The notes beneath the pieces were generated by a model that worked only from the letters and a program-made list of their open reading frames with translations, had not been told where the DNA came from and ran no database searches. Of a DNA stretch of 64,000 nt, positions 28,169-36,260 are shown piece after piece; within the stretch, counting starts at the first letter, position 1, and every line of letters begins with the position of its first letter. The stretch is from Myxococcales bacterium (GTDB lineage Bacteria > Myxococcota_C > UBA6777), in contig JACKEL010000013.1 of the NCBI GenBank assembly GCA_020632975.1, positions 1 to 64,000 on the forward strand, written 5' to 3'. The position numbers were made by a program, and so were the translations under genes.

Positions 28169-28838
28169 GCACATCGCCACACAAACAGCCTCCCCTCGGC
28201 AACGATGCCCCCTCTCGCGTACTCTGCAAACACCTTTCTCCAGTCCTGCATATTCCCATATTGAGAAATATTTCATCTCTCCTCTCTTAAACTGGGATAT
28301 TTTTCTTGCCCCAATGTATCTACCTTATGTGCTTTTGAAAAACACGAGAACAAGAGCACGAGAGACCGTTGGGTATGTATGCAGAGGGTTGTATTGGTGG
28401 AGATTTGTTTCGAGAAAAAACTTTTGAGAGGTTTTTTCCTGCTTTGAGACTAAATACATCAAGAGGCCTGAGGGTGAAAAAAAGGCTTGTTTGTCTCAAA
28501 CAACAAATCGACAAGAGAACCAAAACAGAAACCCATTCATCTAGAGAGAGTGACGGCTCATCACGAGCAAGAAAGGGTTCCTGACAGAGAGGGAGTGTCT
28601 TTTGTTTGAGCAGAGAGCAATCGACAATATACAAAACAAAAACAAGCACTTATCTAAATTCAACTTCTCAAGTGACAAACCACCTCACCTGATGAGCCTG
28701 TTCTTTTTCGTGTGTATCAGGCGATTTTTTGCGCCTGTCTCTCCAGATGGTACAGTTTATGCCTCGGGAACAACCTCTGCCGCAAGCCTCGGGATGACGA
28801 GGTGACTTGGTGGAAAGATTGAAGGTGAGTGACACGAG
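28169..28838. other. 670-base intergenic region between kinase paralogues
   Basis: No gene is supported. It is AT-rich at 28280-28660, with short hairpins such as CAGGCG...CGCCTG (28718-28737, T-rich loop). A sigma-54-like element lies at 28748. A weak TTGAGC-N16-TATACA pair at 28606-28633 could be a sigma-70 promoter. Short ORFs in both strands lack any SD or domain. The length suggests separate transcription of the second kinase. Confidence 0.4.
28748..28763 (+). promoter_or_regulatory. Sigma-54-like element before the second kinase gene
   Basis: TGGTACA-N4-ATGCC has the conserved GG and GC dinucleotides at the right spacing and shares TGGTACAG with the element at 22354. The predicted start site is near 28774, about 65 bases before ATG 28839. 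The -12 half is imperfect. Confidence 0.35.
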
Positions 28839-30782
28839 ATGGACTTCAAGAAAAAAACAAGCCCCTACACCCTAAAAGCCCTTTTGGGCGCGGGTGGCAT
28901 GGGGGTCACCTACCTGGCTGCTTATGAAGGTGTAGAAGGGTTCCAAAAACAAGTTGTTCTCAAAAAGCTTCCATCCCAATGGACCCAAGCCCCCGAACTC
29001 ATGCGGGGTTTGGTCAACGAAGCAAGAGTGACAACCTATCTAAGCCACCCGAACATTGTTTCGACGTGGTCCTTTGAACGCCTCGAAGACGAGTACGCCA
29101 TCGTGATGGAATACGTTGATGGCTGTAACATGTCGGCCTTGGTGCGGGCGTCTTTTGGGCTCCTTCCGGAGATCGTTTTGTACATCGTGATGCAGGTGTT
29201 GTTGGCGTTGGATTACGCACACACCCTCAAAGACGAAGAAGGCGATCCGCTCCACATCATCCACCGCGATATCAGCCCAGACAACATCCTTCTTTCCAAA
29301 GATGGGCACGTCAAACTAGCAGACTTTGGCCTTGCGCGTTTTCGCGATCAACTCGACCAAACCAAACCTGGGACCATCAAGGGAAAGTTTGGCTATCTCT
29401 CTCCAGAACAGGCGAGAGGCGAGGCCATCGACCACCGCTCAGACCTCTACACCCTTGGGATCTTGCTGTATGAAGGGCTTACCAAAAAGCCCCTCTTTGC
29501 GCGGGAACACTCGTGGAGAGCGCTTCAAGCAGCGATGTCACCAGAGGTCCAGCCTATCCAACACATCTTGCCGAGCCTTGATCCAACGCTTGCAGACGTG
29601 ATCCACCGCGCTTTGCAACCCGACCCCGCAAAGCGTTATCCCCATGCACGGGCATTTTTTGATGCATTGGAGGCTTGTCTTCTCCCGCAAACCCAAGAAA
29701 AGCTCCGCCGTCTCACCGCCGCGCGTGTAAGACAACACCTCTCCAACCCCATGAGAAGCGCGCAAGAAGCGTCTTCTTCCCCTTCCGCGGAGCAGACTTC
29801 TTCGCTGTTGTCGGCACCAAGCTCCTCCATCTTGCAAAATGCACGACGCCCTCTTGTCTATGTCCTTACACAAAATGGTCTTTTTGACGAATCCTTGTTG
29901 CAGCGTTGGACAGATCCTTGGTCCTCCTCCAAACAACATCAGTTTCGCGTCTTGAGAAACAATGATGAGACGATGCTTGCTCTCCAAGGGCTTCTTACCC
30001 ATCAACGTGTTCCCTCTGGCGTGATCTTTGGCGGACTCCACGTGGCTTTGGAGCACCCCTTTCTTCAAGCGATCAAAGAGTTTGGTGAGATCTTCAAAGT
30101 GTTGGTCCTCGAAGAAGCCCAACCCGAGCTGATCCGCCTTGCAGTCGAGCTTTGCGGTGTCGATAGCATCCACGTTGGGCGCCCGACAGAAGAGTCGATC
30201 CAAGAGCGTCTTGCGAACATGAACCAAGTCTCTTCTCAAGTGCAGCGACTCAAGTTGCTGCAAAGAAACGTCGAAGAAAACAGCATCCAAGAAGCAGAGA
30301 TGCTTGATCGACTGAATGCTTTGGCAGACGCAAACTTGCGTGCGACACAGATCATCGAAGAGCTTCAACTCAAAAACTCTCAGCTCGAAGAAGAAAATAT
30401 CCGACTTGAGCGAAGTATCTCTTCCGCAGCAAACCTTTTGGAGATCCCCAACGAAGATATCGTTTTGCAAGGGGAGTTACGAAACATCACCTTGGCCCAG
30501 CTTGTTCGCACGCTGAGTATGCAAGAAGGTCGTTTTTGCACACACTTTCTCAAGACCGATGACTCGCTTCAGGCGCTTTTGTATAGTGAAGGCGAGATGT
30601 TGCTAGACGTTCGATGTGGTGGATTGTGTGGAGAAGAAGCCCTTGAAGCCCTACTCGGTTGGGACAATGCTCACTTTTTTGTGCGCCATCATGAGGAAAG
30701 CCTACAGAAAAGTATCTCTGGTCAAATTGATCTTCAGTTGCTTGCCAAGTTGCAGTCCCTCTACCGTCCTTTGGAAAGATAA
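28839..30782 (+). CDS. Cytosolic Ser/Thr kinase paralogue with degenerate receiver-like domain and DUF4388
   Basis: 647 residues with the same domain order as the kinase at 26132. GAGGMG (17-22), Lys42, HRDISPDN (142-149), DFG (162-164) and SPEQARG are intact apart from the same Lys-to-Ser change in the catalytic loop. A receiver-like region (RPLVYVLTQNG ... SGVIFGGLHVALEHP) again lacks the Asp. A coiled coil precedes the DUF4388-like C-terminus (IVLQGELRNITLAQLVRTLS, ALLYSEGEMLLDVRCG). The pair arose by tandem duplication. The membrane DGC-like gene starts 125 bases downstream, so it may be read with the sulfur-relay genes. Confidence 0.92.
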   Translation: MDFKKKTSPYTLKALLGAGGMGVTYLAAYEGVEGFQKQVVLKKLPSQWTQAPELMRGLVNEARVTTYLSHPNIVSTWSFERLEDEYAIVMEYVDGCNMSALVRASFGLLPEIVLYIVMQVLLALDYAHTLKDEEGDPLHIIHRDISPDNILLSKDGHVKLADFGLARFRDQLDQTKPGTIKGKFGYLSPEQARGEAIDHRSDLYTLGILLYEGLTKKPLFAREHSWRALQAAMSPEVQPIQHILPSLDPTLADVIHRALQPDPAKRYPHARAFFDALEACLLPQTQEKLRRLTAARVRQHLSNPMRSAQEASSSPSAEQTSSLLSAPSSSILQNARRPLVYVLTQNGLFDESLLQRWTDPWSSSKQHQFRVLRNNDETMLALQGLLTHQRVPSGVIFGGLHVALEHPFLQAIKEFGEIFKVLVLEEAQPELIRLAVELCGVDSIHVGRPTEESIQERLANMNQVSSQVQRLKLLQRNVEENSIQEAEMLDRLNALADANLRATQIIEELQLKNSQLEEENIRLERSISSAANLLEIPNEDIVLQGELRNITLAQLVRTLSMQEGRFCTHFLKTDDSLQALLYSEGEMLLDVRCGGLCGEEALEALLGWDNAHFFVRHHEESLQKSISGQIDLQLLAKLQSLYRPLER

Positions 30783-30907
30783 GCACCTCATGACCCAAGC
30801 CCCAACAACCTGTTTTGTCTTCAAGTTTCTCAAAAAGATGCCGTACCCCTCATGACAAGCACTCTACCTGACTGAAATACCACGCCCCCCAGAAAGGGAA
30901 ACTGTCG

Positions 30908-32251
30908 ATGCAAGGTTTACCGCAGAGCCGTTGGTCGCTACTTGCGATCCCCCCGACAACAACGGAAGAAATCGCTCTGGTCCCCTGTGATGGATGTGAC
31001 AAGAATCCTCATCTCGTGAAGTTGGTCCAAGAGCTAGAGCAAAACAAAACACCTCATCTCTCATGCGTCCACACTTTGCCAGCTTTGGTCTTCAACAAGG
31101 GTCCAGGCACACAACACCGTTATGAACAAGCCCAAGCACGCATCAGCGTCGCGGGCTGCGCAGAAAACTGCCCCAAGAAACTCCTCACTTCGTTTAAGGC
31201 ACCTGACCGAGAGGTAATCCTTTCTCCCAACAATCCTTTGGAAAGTCAGCTGCGCACGATTGAGGATGCTATCAACACGTACACAGCGTTGCTTCCACAG
31301 TCTCCGCAAACACCTGTTTTTATGATGCCTGCGGCCCAAGCCCCTAGAAGAAAACGCTTTGTCAAACCGCAACCCAAAGAGGCCCAAGCAGCCCCTGCAC
31401 CCGTAGCCAGAGCGACCTTCGCACCACAAGCATCACAGCCCAAACCCATCGCGATCCAGCCAACGCTCCAAGCCCCTGCAACAGCGAGCTTTTCAGCGCC
31501 CGCCCCAGGCGGACTTTTCCAAGCACAGGCCCAACAAGCCAAACGCGGTCCTTGGCTGCCTCTTCTTTTCCTGCTGCTTTTGGCGGGCGGAGGGACATGG
31601 TGGTATTTGCAGCCACCTTCGCCTGACAAAACACCTGACAAAGAAAAACAAGGCTCGCTCACACAACAAGCCACGCCGCGCCGCGAAGTCCAGGCCCCCA
31701 ATCCCGCTCCTGAAAGAGTACCCCCATCACGTGCTCAAGAGCCTCGCCCTATCCCCAAAAAGAGCGAACCCAAGCCCGTCACGCCCCAACCACGGCCTGC
31801 GCCAGTGGAGCCTGTACGCCAAGAGCCTCCCAAACCAAGGGCACCCAAGATCGACCAAGCCCATTTGATGCGGAGCAAGATGATCAACCAAGGTTGGATC
31901 GGCGGATTCTGCCGAACCCAACAACAATGCGGATACAACAAGCCGATCTGTCTACCTGTGGCCCAAGAGGGCTATTGCACCCGTTATTGCTTGAGTTGGT
32001 GCCCACGTCCCAAAAGTCCTTTCCACGCAGCATCTTCCTGTATCCGCGCGGATGCACTGCAATCTCATGTTGAAAACCTACCCTTTAGCAAGGGTGGTCT
32101 GTGCATGACGCACTGCGACTTCAAACTCTTTCCAAAACATGGCTGTCGTGTAGGCACGCGCTGTATGGAACTTGCCTTGAGTCGCCGCGCCAAAAAGACC
32201 CAAAGTGTCTGTGTACCGACCAAACCGACCCCGCCCGAGGAGACCCCATGA
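30908..32251 (+). CDS. Membrane-anchored DGC-like zinc-binding protein with extracytoplasmic Cys-rich domain
   Basis: 447 residues. The N-terminal ~100 residues resemble DGC putative zinc-binding proteins: VPCDGCDKNP (Cys27, Cys30), Cys53, and VAGCAENCPKKLL (Cys84, Cys88). A Pro/Ala/Gln-rich linker leads to one membrane helix (about 215-234). A second Pro-rich linker is followed by a C-terminal Cys-rich domain with at least twelve Cys (GFCRTQQQCGYNKPIC, CTRYCLSWC, GLCMTHCDF). Topology is probably N-terminus inside, Cys-rich domain outside. The gene ends in an ATGA overlap with the next ORF, so it leads the sulfur-relay cluster and may link it to the envelope. That role is inference. Confidence 0.8.
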   Translation: MQGLPQSRWSLLAIPPTTTEEIALVPCDGCDKNPHLVKLVQELEQNKTPHLSCVHTLPALVFNKGPGTQHRYEQAQARISVAGCAENCPKKLLTSFKAPDREVILSPNNPLESQLRTIEDAINTYTALLPQSPQTPVFMMPAAQAPRRKRFVKPQPKEAQAAPAPVARATFAPQASQPKPIAIQPTLQAPATASFSAPAPGGLFQAQAQQAKRGPWLPLLFLLLLAGGGTWWYLQPPSPDKTPDKEKQGSLTQQATPRREVQAPNPAPERVPPSRAQEPRPIPKKSEPKPVTPQPRPAPVEPVRQEPPKPRAPKIDQAHLMRSKMINQGWIGGFCRTQQQCGYNKPICLPVAQEGYCTRYCLSWCPRPKSPFHAASSCIRADALQSHVENLPFSKGGLCMTHCDFKLFPKHGCRVGTRCMELALSRRAKKTQSVCVPTKPTPPEETP

Positions 32252-32727
32252 GCGTGATACAACAATCTTCATCCCAACGTCTTGCCTATGCGGGAGGAAA
32301 CGAAGTCTTTTTTTCCTTTCTGCGTAGCTTGATGGAGAGCGTGGATCAAAAGATCATTACACAAGAGCAGTTTCGTACTTTGGTGCGTCAGTGGGGTGTG
32401 TCCTTGGCCCAACAAGCCCTCTTGGAAAAAGACCTTTTGGTTGCCCTCGAACAACTCGCAGAGCTTTTTAGCGTGATGGGTTTGGTACGGGTGTTTGAGC
32501 CCGCGCAAACAGATGAAAACGAAACCCCGATGATCTTGGTGATGCGTTGCATGACCAGCCGAATCTTGTTTCCATCTCGTCGCCAAAAGTCCCTTCCCAT
32601 CGAAAATATCATCCCTTTGTTGCTCGAAGGCGCGCTTGATAGCGTGGGTCATGCTTTTCACGTGATCCAAGACAACAAAGATGCCCTACACGGCGACGAA
32701 TACATCTTACGTTTGGAGCCTCGATGA
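32248..32727 (+). CDS. Hypothetical protein of the sulfur-relay cluster
   Basis: 159 residues. The ATG at 32248 overlaps the previous stop (ATGA) and has GAGGAG just upstream; a longer frame from 32101 would run deep into the previous gene and is rejected. The sequence is helical with no signal peptide or membrane helix and no motif I recognise; MILVMRCMTSRILFP and the segment after it look beta-alpha-beta. It is translationally coupled on both sides, which argues for a role in the cluster. No function is proposed. Confidence 0.75.
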   Translation: MSVIQQSSSQRLAYAGGNEVFFSFLRSLMESVDQKIITQEQFRTLVRQWGVSLAQQALLEKDLLVALEQLAELFSVMGLVRVFEPAQTDENETPMILVMRCMTSRILFPSRRQKSLPIENIIPLLLEGALDSVGHAFHVIQDNKDALHGDEYILRLEPR

Positions 32728-32831
32728 TGTACCCAGCCAAACAAGTGCACTTGGATGGCTCACCTTATGCCCTCCGATCTCCCAAAGCACGACACTTCTG
32801 GGAGATTGGGGTTCGGAGATTTTTTTCATGA
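32724..32831 (+). CDS. 35-residue small ORF coupled to both neighbours
   Basis: ATG at 32724 overlaps the TGA of the preceding gene (ATGA), with TTGGAG 6 bases before it as a ribosome site. Its own TGA (32829-32831) overlaps the ATG of the TusA-repeat gene at 32828. The 35-residue product is basic and aromatic (MMYPAKQVHLDGSPYALRSP, then KARHFWEIGVRRFFS), with no known motif. Both junctions fit translational coupling. It could encode a small protein or only serve as a coupling leader; it is too short for conventional gene callers. Conservation would decide. Confidence 0.45.
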   Translation: MMYPAKQVHLDGSPYALRSPKARHFWEIGVRRFFS

Positions 32832-34381
32832 AGGCTCATTCTGTACCCGTGACGCTCTCAAAGTGGCTCGGCCTTCCACAAGTGACCCAGGAAGAAGTTG
32901 CCGTCGTGCAACATGGGGCAGCCCTTTCGTCCAAGGCATTGCAATCACTTCTTCCCGCATCGACGGTCTTGTTGGACCTTTCGGCTCTCCAAAGAGATCA
33001 CTGGATCTCCTTACGGCGCTTGGAACTGGCCCATGCTCTCGTGGTGATCACGGATCGTCAAATCCAAGAAACCGAAGCCGCTTTGGTGAGCTTTCGCAAA
33101 CCCGATTACATCTTACGAATCCAAGATTTTCCTAGCCAAGAAGATCTTCGTGTCGAGTTGGAAGGCGCCATCTCGCACTTTTGTGGACTGGTACTCAACA
33201 GCCAACCGACATCGGACTCGGTCGAAGAACTCGATTACATGGGCCTCAAATGCCCCATGCCCATCGTGCGACTCTCTGCCCATGTCCGCAAATACAACCC
33301 CACGGACATCCAGATCTTGGCCGATGATCGGGCCTTTCCAGCAGACCTCAAAGCGTGGGCAGAGCGCAGCGATGCGGATATCAAGTGGCTCAGTGGAACA
33401 GAGCAACCGCCTTTTCGTGCCAAGCTGAGTTTCCAAGTCAAAAAGCAAGCGATCCCACATATCCCCTCAAGTTCGTTTGTGATCCAGCTTCCTCCTGAGT
33501 TGTTACAAGAGGCTGCACAACAACAAACCCCCTCCTCTTCGTTTGAGGTGGATGCGCTGTCTGGTTCGTACACGATGCCCATCTCTGGGTCACACTCACT
33601 CTCAGCGCTGTCTTCTGCGTCGTTGGTGCCGCTTTCCCCCAACCAACCGTTGAGTTCGAGTCCCAATAGCCTCCCAATCCTCGAAGAACTCGACTACAAC
33701 GACAAACGTTCGCCACTCCATCTTGTGGCGTTGCAAAAGGATATCAAGCGTTTTCATGAGCCCGGGATCTTGGTGATTCATACGAAAGATCCGCAGTTTT
33801 TGCAGGATCTCCGCCATTGGTGTGAACAAAAAGATGCTCGTATCCTCAAGACCAGTCAACAAGGTGGCCAAGTCACAGCTTGGATCTCCATCCACGACAA
33901 CAAGTCCGGAACCATCGACAAGATCGAGCTAACAACAAGTGATCACATCGCGACGTTTGGTGGAAGAGAAACCATCAAACAACAGTCGCTCAACATCAAT
34001 CCCCGCAGCACACACATGAGCAACAACGTCCTGCCCCAAGTGACACCCATTGAGTCACTGTTGGACCTTCCACCGGGCTTTGTCGAACCACACCATGCTT
34101 CCAATATCCCCGCTGCACCGCCTCAACAGGCGCTTACGGCGCTCCCAGACAAGCAAGAAAGCGAACCCATCGCCCTCAACTTTTGTGGGCTCAAGTGTCC
34201 GATGCCCATCGTACAGTTGAGCAAACAAGTGCGTGAGCATCCCAAAGATACGCTCAAAGTGAGCGCGGATGATCCCGCCTTTCCCGTGGATTTGAAAGCT
34301 TGGTGCGATATCCACGGATACTCCGTGCAAAAAGAACAACAAAGCGGAAATGTTTACCATGCTTGGCTGTTTAAAGCCTAG
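32828..34381 (+). CDS. Triple TusA-domain sulfur-carrier protein
   Basis: 517 residues from ATG 32828, which has GGAG 9 bases upstream and overlaps the stop of the small ORF. A unique N-terminal region (1-130) is followed by three TusA-like domains separated by Ser/Pro-rich linkers. Domain 1 (about 135-205) has MGLKCPMPIVRLS with Cys142. The middle domain (about 287-355) has the same fold pattern but SPLHLV, so its Cys is Ser295. Domain 3 (447-515) has CGLKCPMPIVQLS with Cys457. TusA carries sulfur as a persulfide on the CPxP Cys; free TusA is about 80 residues, so a three-domain fusion is unusual. It probably passes sulfane sulfur to the DsrE-like proteins encoded next. Confidence 0.9.
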   Translation: MKAHSVPVTLSKWLGLPQVTQEEVAVVQHGAALSSKALQSLLPASTVLLDLSALQRDHWISLRRLELAHALVVITDRQIQETEAALVSFRKPDYILRIQDFPSQEDLRVELEGAISHFCGLVLNSQPTSDSVEELDYMGLKCPMPIVRLSAHVRKYNPTDIQILADDRAFPADLKAWAERSDADIKWLSGTEQPPFRAKLSFQVKKQAIPHIPSSSFVIQLPPELLQEAAQQQTPSSSFEVDALSGSYTMPISGSHSLSALSSASLVPLSPNQPLSSSPNSLPILEELDYNDKRSPLHLVALQKDIKRFHEPGILVIHTKDPQFLQDLRHWCEQKDARILKTSQQGGQVTAWISIHDNKSGTIDKIELTTSDHIATFGGRETIKQQSLNINPRSTHMSNNVLPQVTPIESLLDLPPGFVEPHHASNIPAAPPQQALTALPDKQESEPIALNFCGLKCPMPIVQLSKQVREHPKDTLKVSADDPAFPVDLKAWCDIHGYSVQKEQQSGNVYHAWLFKA

Positions 34382-34419
34382 CTTGTGCTGGCCCAAGTAG
34401 GCCTTAAAAGGAGGACATC

Positions 34420-35010
34420 ATGTCCATGACATCGGACTCTTTAACCCAACAGCTCGCTCAAGCCATGCAAAGCAAAGCGATGAGCGCTGCGGCCGCAGAC
34501 AACCAGCAGATGACCATCTTGCTTTCCAGTGACGACTTTGATCGCGTCTTTTTGGCTTTCATGCTTGCGATGTCCGCGCGCTCCATGGGCCTCGAAGTCA
34601 ACATCTTCTTTGCGCTATGGGGGCTTAACTTGCTGCGTCGCGACAAAGGACAACCCGCCCTTGGACCCAATGGAAGCATCCTGCCTGCTCGCAAAAAGTC
34701 CCTTCTCTCTAGGATGATGGGCTGGATGATGCCCAAAGGTCCCTCACGCATTGGCTTGTCCAAGATGAACTTTGGCGGCATGGGCGCCACCATGATGCGT
34801 CACTTTATGAAAAAAAGCGGTGCCTCTTCCTTGCCCCAACTCATGGATATGGCCGTAGAGTCGGGCGTCAAGTTCACCATCTGCACTCTGACGATGGAGA
34901 TCATGGGATTCAGCGAAGAAGACATCATGGGCTTGCCTAACCTTCAATGTGCAGGCGTGACCTCCTGCCTTGGAGACGCGGTGCAATCCAAATTGTTTTT
35001 TGTTGTCTAA
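34420..35010 (+). CDS. DsrE2-like protein
   Basis: 196 residues, ATG preceded by AAAAGGAGG. The sequence fits the DsrE/DsrF/DsrH-like superfamily subgroup DsrE2: MTILLSSDDFDRVFLAFMLA, NIFFALWGLNLLRR, KFTICTLTMEIMGF (Cys155) and CAGVTSC (Cys177, Cys183). DsrE2 proteins bind sulfane sulfur and are usually encoded beside TusA and rhodanese genes in sulfur-oxidising bacteria. It follows the triple-TusA gene by 38 bases, in agreement with a carrier-to-carrier relay. No rhodanese gene is present nearby. Confidence 0.88.
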   Translation: MSMTSDSLTQQLAQAMQSKAMSAAAADNQQMTILLSSDDFDRVFLAFMLAMSARSMGLEVNIFFALWGLNLLRRDKGQPALGPNGSILPARKKSLLSRMMGWMMPKGPSRIGLSKMNFGGMGATMMRHFMKKSGASSLPQLMDMAVESGVKFTICTLTMEIMGFSEEDIMGLPNLQCAGVTSCLGDAVQSKLFFVV

Positions 35011-35040
35011 TCCATCTTCCCCGCAGATCGGAGGCTATCC

Positions 35041-35424
35041 TTGGAACCTCATTTGATTATCATCACGAGAGGCCGCGAAGACGGCGGACAAGCCGCTCTG
35101 TTGGGCATCAAACTCGCCCTTGCCTTGCAAGCCATGGGTACCCCCACGAGCATCTTTCTGACTTTGGCGGGCACACGTTGGGCCTTTGAAGGCACCGGCG
35201 AAGATGTGCAACTCCCCGATGAACCGAACCTTGCGACGTATGTAAGCACATATCTCGAACAAGAAGGCCCCATGCTTGTGTGTTCTCCTTGCCTTGATGC
35301 GTATTGCTTCCTCCCAACCATGGATAGCGATTCGTTTCGTAAGTCGCTGCGAAAAGGCGCGATCTACGCAGGTCTTTCCAGCGTTGCAGAGATCATGATC
35401 AAAGGACAAGTAACCGTATTCTAA
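35041..35424 (+). CDS. DsrE-family protein (first of a tandem pair)
   Basis: 127 residues, starting at TTG 35041 with GGAGG 7 bases before it. It has a DsrE-like Rossmann-type fold: HLIIITRGREDGGQAALLGI and ALALQAMGTPTSIFLTLAGTRWAFEG. The cysteine cluster CSPCLDAYC (Cys81, Cys84, Cys89) is placed where DsrE-like proteins carry their sulfur-binding Cys. The next gene is a paralogue. The pair may form a hetero-oligomer as TusB/C/D and DsrEFH do; that is inference. Confidence 0.88.
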   Translation: MEPHLIIITRGREDGGQAALLGIKLALALQAMGTPTSIFLTLAGTRWAFEGTGEDVQLPDEPNLATYVSTYLEQEGPMLVCSPCLDAYCFLPTMDSDSFRKSLRKGAIYAGLSSVAEIMIKGQVTVF

Positions 35425-35433
35425 AGGAAAGTC

Positions 35434-35829
35434 ATGTCAAAAGCACCAAAAGGACATCTCATCGTCTTGACGCATGGACAAGAAGACGGCGGTTCCCGCG
35501 CAACCTTGGCCTTTGCCCTTGCGGTTTCTCTTCAAGCCATGGGGGAAGATGTCGTCGTTTTTCTCCACGCCCAGGCTGCCATCTGGGCCTTTGAAAGCGC
35601 GATCCAAAGCATCCATATCCCAGGCTTTGATCGACTGGACACATACACCAAGCTCTTCGAAGAAGCAGGCGGTCAAATCTACGTTTGCGCAAGTTGCGCT
35701 GAAGAAACCCAAGCCGCTTTGCCACCCAATGCACAGCTCACTTCGAGCGGACTGCGCAACTGCGTAACCCAAGCAGGGCTCACCAAACTCGCATCTCTTT
35801 TGATCACACACAAGGCTGTTTCACTCTAA
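35434..35829 (+). CDS. DsrE-family protein (second of a tandem pair)
   Basis: 131 residues beginning 9 bases after the previous stop, with AAAGGAAAG before the ATG. It is a paralogue of the preceding protein (HLIVLTHGQEDGGSRATLAFALAVSLQAMG, WAFESAI), with Cys85 and Cys88 in CASC. The third Cys of the neighbour is not conserved. It probably functions as a subunit or partner in sulfane-sulfur transfer with the preceding DsrE and the TusA fusion. Confidence 0.88.
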   Translation: MSKAPKGHLIVLTHGQEDGGSRATLAFALAVSLQAMGEDVVVFLHAQAAIWAFESAIQSIHIPGFDRLDTYTKLFEEAGGQIYVCASCAEETQAALPPNAQLTSSGLRNCVTQAGLTKLASLLITHKAVSL

Positions 35830-35867
35830 GAGGCCACGCTGTTTTCTCCGAAGTATAGGAGCTTTTT

Positions 35868-36260
35868 ATGAGTCTTTCAGAGGCGCCAGCCTCCATGATC
35901 ATCGTCCCTTGCAATGGACACTCCTTGCGAGGCCAACTCACCCAACGCGTCGCGCAGCTTTTGCGAGAACAGATCGAAGATATCGACGTCGTGGATCTTG
36001 TCCCTCTGATGGCAGGTCTCCCACTGGCCCAACAAAAAGCCCGACAATCCAAGCTTTTGATCGGTCTCGCTGGATGCAACCATCGTTGTGAACGCAGCGG
36101 TTGCCAACAATTTCTTCGGCGACCTCTCGACCAAGAGATCACGCTTGATGCGTTTGTCCCCCCCCATCAAAAAGACAAACAAGATATCACACCCGAAGAG
36201 TTCGAGCAGCTTGTCCTGCACATCACAAGCAGCGTTCTTGGCCAATTGATGGCCCTTTAA
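35868..36260 (+). CDS. Soluble DGC-like putative zinc-binding protein
   Basis: 130 residues, with TAGGAG before the ATG. It matches the DGC domain pattern: VPCNGHSLRGQLTQRVAQLL (Cys15) and IGLAGCNHRCERSGC (Cys70, Cys74, Cys79). DGC proteins are small, often occur with sulfur-transfer genes, and are thought to bind zinc; their role is unresolved. It is the last gene of the relay cluster, and its stop overlaps the stop of the convergent SEC-C gene by a few bases. The membrane protein at 30908 carries the same domain at its N-terminus, so the cluster is bracketed by two DGC proteins. Confidence 0.8.
   Translation: MSLSEAPASMIIVPCNGHSLRGQLTQRVAQLLREQIEDIDVVDLVPLMAGLPLAQQKARQSKLLIGLAGCNHRCERSGCQQFLRRPLDQEITLDAFVPPHQKDKQDITPEEFEQLVLHITSSVLGQLMAL

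Noticed and set aside
28718..28737. CAGGCG...CGCCTG hairpin as a terminator
   Set aside because: The T residues lie in the loop rather than after the stem, so it does not fit an intrinsic terminator.
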